DNA from: Bryobacteraceae bacterium | Lineage (GTDB): Bacteria > Acidobacteriota > Terriglobia > Bryobacterales > Bryobacteraceae | DNA: 10,861 nucleotides | Direction: 5' to 3' | NCBI GenBank assembly: GCA_030044325.1 | Contig: JASHWA010000344.1 | Coordinates: forward strand, 1-10,861 | Shown: piece by piece, positions 5,999 to 10,861 of the stretch | Layout of the letters: each line of letters starts with the position of its first letter | Position numbering within the stretch: position 1 is the stretch's first letter | Translations under genes and position numbers: made by a program | Notes under the pieces: generated by a model | Databases searched by the model: none | Seen by the model: only the letters and a program-made list of their open reading frames with translations | Told to the model about the DNA's origin: nothing

Positions 5999-7843
5999 AT
6001 GAAACGCATCACAATTTATTTCGCGACGCTTGCCGCCTCCGCAGTTTGGGCGCAACCCCCGAGTTTCAACATTTCAACCATCGCCGGTACGGGGGTGGAG
6101 GGCTATACCGGCAACGGAGGACCCGCAATCGCCGCCGAACTGGATGACCCCCGCGGGATCGTAACGGACCCCAACGGCATCGTCTATTTTTGCGATCGCG
6201 ATAATAACGTGGTTCGCAAGATCGACTTGAACGGCATCATCACCACCATCGCCGGCACGGGCGTGGCGGGGTACAATGGCGACAATATTGCGGGGACATC
6301 GGCGCAGTTGAGCGAACCATGGCGGGTGACCCTGGATCCGGCTGGAAATCTTTACATCGCAGACGCGGGGAACAATCGCATCCGCAAGCTGAACACCAGC
6401 GGGATCATCACGACCGTGGTCGGCACCGGCAGTCCCGGTTATACCGGCGACGGCGGAGCGGCCACCAGCGCGACGCTCCGCATTCCCGAGCAGGCGGAGC
6501 TCGATGCTTTCGGGAACATGTACATCGCCGACAGCGGCAATAACGTAATTCGCAAGGTGAATGCCTCGGGGATCATCTCGACGTATGCCGGGACCGGATT
6601 TGACGCGGCCTCGGGCGACAGCAACGTGAACCCTTGCGGCCCTTGCTACGGGGGTGACGGCGGCCCGGCGACCAAAGCGTTACTGAACCTGCCCATCAGC
6701 GTCGCGCTCGATGCCGCCGGCGATCTTTGGATATCCGACCAGGGCAACGACGTAATCCGGTACGTCAGCGCCGCCACCGGGAACATCAGCACGTATGCGG
6801 GAATCTTCAACGATTACAATTACACCGGCGACGGCGGGCCGGCGACCAAGGCGACATTCGGCGGACCCGCCGGAATCGCCCTGGACACGGCGGGCGACCT
6901 GTACGTCACCGATTACGGAAACAACGTGCTACGCGAGATCCTCGCCAACGGGAACATTTACACTGTCGCAGGCAACGGAGTGGCAGGCTATTCCGGCGAC
7001 GGCGGTCCCGCAACCAAGGCCGAGCTGTACTCTCTGCGGCAGGTGGCCGTCGGCACTTTCGGCGACATCTACATCGCCGATTCATTGAACAACGCCGTCC
7101 GCGAATTGACGCCGTCTGCGGCCGCCATCGTCGGCCACGTGACCAACGCATTCGGCAATGTCGCGATCATCGCCGAAAACACCTGGATCGCGCTCAAAGG
7201 CTCGAATCTGGCGAATACCACGCGCGAGTGGGAGGGGTCGGATTTCGTCAATGGGCAGATGCCGACCAGCCTCTCCGGCGTGAGTGTCACCTTCACGGGA
7301 GCGAGCGGTTATTCGGCGCCGGGCTATCTTTATTACATCAGCCCGACGCAGTTGAACGTCCTCGCTCCGCCGAATCTTCCCACCGGAGTGGTCGAGGTGC
7401 AGGTGACCAATAACGGCAATGTCAGCTCGCCCGGGTCGGTGGCCGCGCAGACGCTTTCGCCGTCGTTTTTCGTGTTCGACGGAACGCACGTGGTGGCGCA
7501 GCACGTGAGCAATTACAGTGACGTCGGGCCGACGACGCTTTATCCCGGCCTGACCACCCCCGCCTCGCCGGGTGAAGAGGTCGTCCTGTATGCCAACGGG
7601 TTCGGGCAAACGTCGGAACCGGTGCAGACGGGAGCGTCCACGCAGGGCGGTACGCTCGCCACGCTGCCGGTAGTGACGATCGGCGGAATCAACGCCCAGG
7701 TCATTTATGCGGGTCTGGCCGGCGTGGGCGAGTATCAGTTCAACGTCTACATTCCATCGAACGCTCCCAGCGGCGATCTTCCGCTGGTGGCGACGTACAA
7801 CGGCCAGACTACGCAGCCCGGCGTGGTGATTACGGTTCAGTAG
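5999..7843 (+). CDS. Secreted NHL-repeat propeller protein with TIGR03437 C-terminal domain
   Basis: A 614-residue exported protein. I chose the ATG at 5999 over one 18 codons earlier because it begins a clean signal peptide (MKRITIYF to AVWA before Q, 1-18) and has AGAGG just upstream. Residues 24-370 hold six repeats of the form (I/T)AGTG..GY.GDGGPA, ..DP.GNLYIAD and NNVIRKV. The NN.(V/I)RK-type motif recurs at 69, 125, 181, 250, 308 and 364, giving periods of 56, 56, 69, 58 and 56 residues. Six NHL repeats suggest a six-bladed beta-propeller, usually a binding scaffold. From about 385 to the end is the TIGR03437 domain, common at the C-termini of large secreted Solibacter proteins. The longer period before 250 comes from an insert containing CGPC (213-216). 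The ligand is unknown. No sorting signal or membrane anchor is present. Confidence 0.92.
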   Translation: MKRITIYFATLAASAVWAQPPSFNISTIAGTGVEGYTGNGGPAIAAELDDPRGIVTDPNGIVYFCDRDNNVVRKIDLNGIITTIAGTGVAGYNGDNIAGTSAQLSEPWRVTLDPAGNLYIADAGNNRIRKLNTSGIITTVVGTGSPGYTGDGGAATSATLRIPEQAELDAFGNMYIADSGNNVIRKVNASGIISTYAGTGFDAASGDSNVNPCGPCYGGDGGPATKALLNLPISVALDAAGDLWISDQGNDVIRYVSAATGNISTYAGIFNDYNYTGDGGPATKATFGGPAGIALDTAGDLYVTDYGNNVLREILANGNIYTVAGNGVAGYSGDGGPATKAELYSLRQVAVGTFGDIYIADSLNNAVRELTPSAAAIVGHVTNAFGNVAIIAENTWIALKGSNLANTTREWEGSDFVNGQMPTSLSGVSVTFTGASGYSAPGYLYYISPTQLNVLAPPNLPTGVVEVQVTNNGNVSSPGSVAAQTLSPSFFVFDGTHVVAQHVSNYSDVGPTTLYPGLTTPASPGEEVVLYANGFGQTSEPVQTGASTQGGTLATLPVVTIGGINAQVIYAGLAGVGEYQFNVYIPSNAPSGDLPLVATYNGQTTQPGVVITVQ

Positions 7844-7845
7844 TG

Positions 7846-7885
7846 CGAGCCGCGGCAGTGATGCCGCGGGCCACGGCTCGGTTTT
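7846..7885 (+). terminator. Rho-independent terminator of the NHL gene
   Basis: Starting 3 nt past the stop, CGAGCCG (7846-7852) pairs with CGGCTCG (7874-7880), and inside it CGGCA pairs with TGCCG around a GTGA loop. An alternative inner stem, CCGCGGCA/TGCCGCGG, is also perfect. GTTTT follows directly. Placement and structure fit an intrinsic terminator well. Confidence 0.75.
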
Positions 7886-7915
7886 CCTGCGCGGTTCCTC
7901 CTCCCGCATCGGGCC

Positions 7916-7924
7916 TGATATGAT
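7916..7924 (+). promoter_or_regulatory. Extended -10 promoter for the cupin gene
   Basis: TGATATGAT combines the TGn extension with TATGAT (5 of 6 to the -10 consensus). Transcription would begin near 7931, giving a leader of about 19 nt that contains the GGGAGG ribosome site before the ATG at 7950. No good -35 is seen, and an extended -10 does not need one. With the terminator just upstream, the cupin gene looks like its own transcription unit. Confidence 0.5.
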
Positions 7925-7949
7925 GCAGCATGAAATACGGGAGGGAAAC

Positions 7950-8396
7950 ATGCCTCGATGGTTGAATCTGGCTGCTGCGGCTGCTGCTTTCACCTGGTTC
8001 GGAGCGGTCCGCGCTGCCGACGTCGATCCCAAGATCGCCCTGATCACTCCGGCCGATCAGATCAAGTGGCGGAAATCGCGCGCGGCCGACACGGCCGTGC
8101 TGGCGGGCGACCCGAGCCAGCCGGGGCTTTACGTGGAACTCGTCAAATGGCACCCGCATAATATGAGCCATCCGCACTTCCATCCCAACGATCGCTACAT
8201 CACCGTCATTTCGGGAACCTGGTGGGTCGGTACCGGAACCAAGTACGATCCCGACAGCACCGTTCCGGTGCACGCCGGCAGCTTCGTGCGGCACTTCGGG
8301 AAACAGATTCACTACGATGGCGCCAAGGATGAGGAAGCCGTCATCGAAATCGTCGGCGAAGGTCCCGAGACGATGACGCCGGCCGAGCAGAAGTAA
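7950..8396 (+). CDS. Periplasmic small cupin-domain protein
   Basis: A 148-residue protein. The ATG at 7950 follows GGGAGG by about 5 nt and starts a signal peptide (residues 1-22, ending AVRA before ADV), so it is probably periplasmic; the in-frame ATG ten codons earlier is less suitable. The mature part is a single small beta-barrel cupin. The first conserved motif is SHPHFHPNDRYITVISG (73-89), with His76 and His78 as metal ligands. The usual Glu about four residues after the second His is absent; Asn80, Asp81 and Arg82 occupy that place. The second motif provides His121 in KQIHYDG. Substrate and metal are unknown; cupins of this size include small oxygenases, isomerases and plain binding proteins. 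Family assignment is solid, function open. Confidence 0.88.
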   Translation: MPRWLNLAAAAAAFTWFGAVRAADVDPKIALITPADQIKWRKSRAADTAVLAGDPSQPGLYVELVKWHPHNMSHPHFHPNDRYITVISGTWWVGTGTKYDPDSTVPVHAGSFVRHFGKQIHYDGAKDEEAVIEIVGEGPETMTPAEQK

Positions 8397-8439
8397 GGAG
8401 CGATCGCGGCACGCCGCCGAGCGCGTTGGTCATCGCTCC
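8397..8439 (+). terminator. Hairpin after the cupin gene, terminator-like
   Basis: Directly after the stop, GGAGCGAT (8397-8404) pairs perfectly with ATCGCTCC (8432-8439). The 27-nt loop can itself fold (GCGGC/GCCGC). There is no T-run after it, so it may be a 3'-end protecting hairpin or a Rho-assisted terminator. Confidence 0.4.
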
Positions 8440-8623
8440 ACGGAAATCCAGGCGAAATGAGCCGATCGGCATAGGTTACGGTCTGTCGTTCGGCACTCCC
8501 CCAATGCCCTGAAAAGGGCCATCATTATTTAAGAAAGCGGCACAATTCAGAGAGCGGCCATGCTGCGTTCAGGGTGTCGCGGTGTTTTTTATTAGATAGC
8601 GGGAGGACAGCCGGAAGCACCCC
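8440..8623 (+). other. Intergenic leader before mdtA with a GAAA-loop hairpin
   Basis: This stretch has no gene. It holds a small hairpin GCCCT-GAAA-AGGGC (8506-8519) followed by an AT-rich run (8520-8534), and a second AT-rich patch at 8583-8597. The mdtA promoter is probably here, but I cannot pick convincing -35 and -10 hexamers. A GGGAGG at 8600-8605 is too far from the ATG to serve as its ribosome site; GGAAG nearer the ATG is the likely one. Confidence 0.3.
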
Positions 8624-9889
8624 ATGACGCCTGAAATCGTAGAGCCGATTCACGCCCCGCAGATGCCGCGCGGGGACGCGCCGAAAGCGGATCTGCCCCA
8701 GCACCCGCAGCCCAAAAAGAAGCGCAGCGTCTGGCCGTGGATCATTTTGCTGGTTCTGGCTGGTGCGGCGGCGTATTTCTTCCCCAGGCTGGCCAAGCAG
8801 GTGCCCGCGCAGGCCGCGCAAAAAGGCGGCGGAAAGGGCGGAAACGACGGACGCCCGGTTCCCGTGGTCGCCGATAAGGCGCGGCGCGGCGATATGCCGG
8901 TATTTCTCGACGAGCTGGGCTCGGTGCTCGCCTTCAACACGGTCACGGTGCGGACGCGTGTGGACGGCGAAGTGATGAAGGTCGCCTACCAGGAGGGCCA
9001 GTTCGTAAAACAAGGCGACCTGTTGGTCGAAATCGATCCGCGACCCTTCCAGGTGCAGCTCGAGCAGGCCGAAGCGCAGCTTGCACACGACCAGGCGCTG
9101 CTCGCCAATGCACACCTCGATTACAACCGCTACCAGATCCTGCTCAAGCAGGATGCCATTCCGAAGCAGCAGTTCGATACGCAGGACGCCCTGGTGCGCC
9201 AGTACGACGCGACCATCAAGACGGACCAGGCAGCCATCGACAACGCGAGGCTGCAACTGGTTTACGCCCATATCACGTCGCCATTGACCGGACGAATCGG
9301 ATTGCGCCTGGTGGATCAGGGCAACATCGTGCATGCGACCGATACGACCGGCCTCGCGGTGATCACGCAGTTGCAGCCGATCGCGGTGATCTTCAACGTT
9401 CCCGAAGACAGCCTGCCCACGGTCACCAAAAAGATGTCCTCCGGCGAAACACTCACGGTCTACGCCTACGATCGCGATTCCAAGGTCAAGATCGCGACCG
9501 GAACCCTGCTGACCATCGACAACCAGATCGATCAGACCTCGGGGACGGTCAAGTTCAAGGCGGTTTTCGAGAACAAGGATCTGGCGCTGTTCCCCAATCA
9601 GTTCGTCAACGCGCGGCTGCTGGTCGAAACCAAGCACGGCGCGACCATCGTTCCGGCCGCCGCGGTGCAGCGCAGCCCGCAATCGACGTTCGTGTACGTG
9701 GTGAAGCCGGACAACACGGTGGAAGTTCGCAATATCGTCACCGGCACGATCGAAGGCGATGAAGCGCAGGTGGTGAGCGGAGTCGAGCCGGGCGAGACGG
9801 TGGTGATCGACGGCATCGACAAATTGCAGCAGGGCTCCAAGGTCAACGTCCGGATGGCAGGCGGGCGGGGACCGAAGACGACGAGTTAA
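8624..9889 (+). CDS. mdtA: RND efflux periplasmic adaptor, MdtA type
   Basis: A 421-residue membrane-fusion (adaptor) subunit that links an inner-membrane RND pump to an outer-membrane channel. A cytoplasmic Pro/Lys-rich head (1-35, ending KKKR) precedes one transmembrane anchor (about 37-54). The periplasmic part then follows the family order: beta-barrel strand entry (GSVLAFNTVTVRTRVDGEV), first lipoyl half (YQEGQFVKQGDLLVEIDP, about 116-133), a helical hairpin (135-205, EQAEAQLAHDQALLAN and on), second lipoyl half (ITSPLTGRIGLR), then the barrel and membrane-proximal domains, with a Gly/Lys-rich end. Length and order match MdtA of MdtABC. The start at 8624 has GGAAG about 8 nt upstream. 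mdtB follows after 13 nt, so the two form an operon. The substrate is unknown; known MdtABC pumps export bile salts, novobiocin and similar compounds. Confidence 0.93.
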   Translation: MTPEIVEPIHAPQMPRGDAPKADLPQHPQPKKKRSVWPWIILLVLAGAAAYFFPRLAKQVPAQAAQKGGGKGGNDGRPVPVVADKARRGDMPVFLDELGSVLAFNTVTVRTRVDGEVMKVAYQEGQFVKQGDLLVEIDPRPFQVQLEQAEAQLAHDQALLANAHLDYNRYQILLKQDAIPKQQFDTQDALVRQYDATIKTDQAAIDNARLQLVYAHITSPLTGRIGLRLVDQGNIVHATDTTGLAVITQLQPIAVIFNVPEDSLPTVTKKMSSGETLTVYAYDRDSKVKIATGTLLTIDNQIDQTSGTVKFKAVFENKDLALFPNQFVNARLLVETKHGATIVPAAAVQRSPQSTFVYVVKPDNTVEVRNIVTGTIEGDEAQVVSGVEPGETVVIDGIDKLQQGSKVNVRMAGGRGPKTTS

Positions 9890-9902
9890 ACGCAGTCACC
9901 CG

Positions 9903-10861
9903 ATGAGTCCGTCCCGACCTTTTATTCTCCGGCCCGTTGCGACTTCGCTGCTGATGGGCGGACTGCTTCTGGTGGGCGCGGTCGCCTACCGGCAGCTTCC
10001 CGTGTCCGCGCTGCCGCAGGTGGATTATCCGACCATCCAGGTGGTGACGTATTATCCCGGCGCCAGCCCGGAGGTGATGGCGTCGTCGGTCACCGCGCCG
10101 CTCGAACGCCAGTTCGGGCAGGTGCCCGGGCTCAACCAGATGACCTCGTCGAGCTCCTACGGGTCGTCCAACATCACGCTCCAGTTCGCGCTCGATCTGA
10201 ATATCGACGTCGAGGAGCAGCAGGTGCAGGCCGCCATCAACGCGGCGGGAACCTTTCTTCCAACCAACCTTCCCAATCCTCCGATTTACAGCAAAACCAA
10301 TCCGGCCGACGCGCCCATCATCACCCTCGCGCTCACTTCCGACACCATGGCGCTCAACCAGGTGGAGGATTACGCCGACACGCGCTTCCAGCAAAAAATT
10401 GCGCAATTGCCCGGCGTGGGCCTGGTAAGTATCAGCGGCGGGCAGAAGCCGGCGGTGCGGATTCAGGCCAACCCGATGGCGCTGTCCTCGTATCACCTGA
10501 ATCTCGAGGACGTTCGCAACGCGATCATGACGGCGAACGTGAATCTTGCCAAGGGGAACTTCGACGGCTTTCGCAATTCCTACACCATCGGCGCGAATGA
10601 TCAGCTCCTGACCGCGAAGGATTACAGGCCGCTGATCATCGCCTATCGCAACAACGCCCCGGTCACGCTTTCCGACGTCGCGAGCGTGGTCGACGACGCC
10701 GAAAACGTCAAGCTGGCGGCGTGGATGAATGAGACGCCCGCGGTGATCGTGAATATCCAGCGCCAGCCCGGCGCGAACATCATCGAAGTGGTGGATCGCG
10801 TCAAGCGCCTGCTTCCGACGCTTGAAGCCTCCCTGCCGAGCGCGATCAAAGTCCAGATTCT
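9903..10861 (+). CDS. mdtB: RND efflux permease, MdtB type (3' end beyond window)
   Basis: The first 319 codons of an RND inner-membrane pump subunit, cut by the right edge; a full protein has about 1,030-1,060 residues. The N-terminus FILRPVATSLLMGGLLL begins transmembrane helix 1 (about 12-28). It is followed by the family's LPVSALPQVDYPTIQV, the YPGASPEVM porter start, TAPLERQFGQVPGL, VQAAINAA, LPNPPIYSKTNPADAP and VGLVSISGGQKPAVRI. The close run of these blocks fits MdtB better than other RND pumps. The visible part covers helix 1 and most of the first periplasmic porter loop; the proton-relay residues of helix 4 lie outside the window. The ATG at 9903 is the only sensible start, although no Shine-Dalgarno sequence is visible in the 13-nt gap, so translation may rely on coupling to mdtA. 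Confidence 0.93.
   Translation, partial: MSPSRPFILRPVATSLLMGGLLLVGAVAYRQLPVSALPQVDYPTIQVVTYYPGASPEVMASSVTAPLERQFGQVPGLNQMTSSSSYGSSNITLQFALDLNIDVEEQQVQAAINAAGTFLPTNLPNPPIYSKTNPADAPIITLALTSDTMALNQVEDYADTRFQQKIAQLPGVGLVSISGGQKPAVRIQANPMALSSYHLNLEDVRNAIMTANVNLAKGNFDGFRNSYTIGANDQLLTAKDYRPLIIAYRNNAPVTLSDVASVVDDAENVKLAAWMNETPAVIVNIQRQPGANIIEVVDRVKRLLPTLEASLPSAIKVQI

Noticed and set aside
6060..7110. Periodic similarity at about 168-bp spacing, considered as a DNA tandem repeat or CRISPR-like array
   Set aside because: The period equals one NHL blade (56 codons) and the units differ strongly at the DNA level. It is protein repeat structure, not a DNA repeat array.
7250..7843. C-terminal part of the NHL protein checked for an exosortase or sortase signal that would make it a client of xrtE
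   Set aside because: The protein ends in a beta-strand-rich TIGR03437 domain with no PEP/VPEID-type motif, no terminal membrane helix and no basic tail.
8506..8519. Hairpin with GAAA loop before mdtA considered as a riboswitch or attenuator
   Set aside because: A single 5-bp stem is too little for a riboswitch, and it is not next to the ribosome site.
8525..9682. Minus-strand open frame of 385 codons opposite mdtA
   Set aside because: It mirrors mdtA codons, has Arg/Leu/Asp-rich composition, and shows no recognisable family. The same reasoning removes 489-1652, 1733-2527, 7082-8047 and 9843-10496.

Overview
The window looks like a chromosomal segment of a soil acidobacterium of the Solibacter/Bryobacter type (order Bryobacterales). 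The evidence is the combination of a TIGR03435-family soil protein, an NHL propeller with a TIGR03437 C-terminal domain, a TIGR03790 protein, high GC with long antisense shadow ORFs, and structured GC-rich intergenic repeats. This assignment is inferred from protein families and was not tested by a search.

Left block (141-2461, minus strand): a LysR-type regulator, a small tail-anchored membrane protein whose GTG start overlaps the regulator stop by 4 nt, and a secreted TIGR03435 protein 9 nt further on. This is a tight three-gene operon. The regulator diverges from the next gene across about 60 bp.

Central block (2524-5805): a small exosortase E module. It contains a TIGR03790 protein (+), a convergent exosortase E/CPBP-protease fusion (xrtE, -) and upstream of it a 54-residue VPEID-CTERM protein (-). 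That small protein has almost no sequence between its signal peptide and its sorting signal, and it has its own promoter, Shine-Dalgarno sequence and terminator. Two structured repeats lie at gene starts: a four-way-junction repeat at the 5' end of the TIGR03790 gene, and a long inverted repeat flanked by 9-bp direct repeats in front of xrtE. Both make the start codons uncertain.

Right block (5999-10861, plus strand): a secreted six-repeat NHL/TIGR03437 protein with a good terminator; a small periplasmic cupin with its own extended -10 promoter; and the start of an MdtABC-type RND efflux operon (mdtA complete, mdtB cut by the window edge).

The most interesting part is the exosortase E module: a dedicated sorting enzyme fused to a second membrane protease, next to a substrate that is little more than the sorting signal itself.
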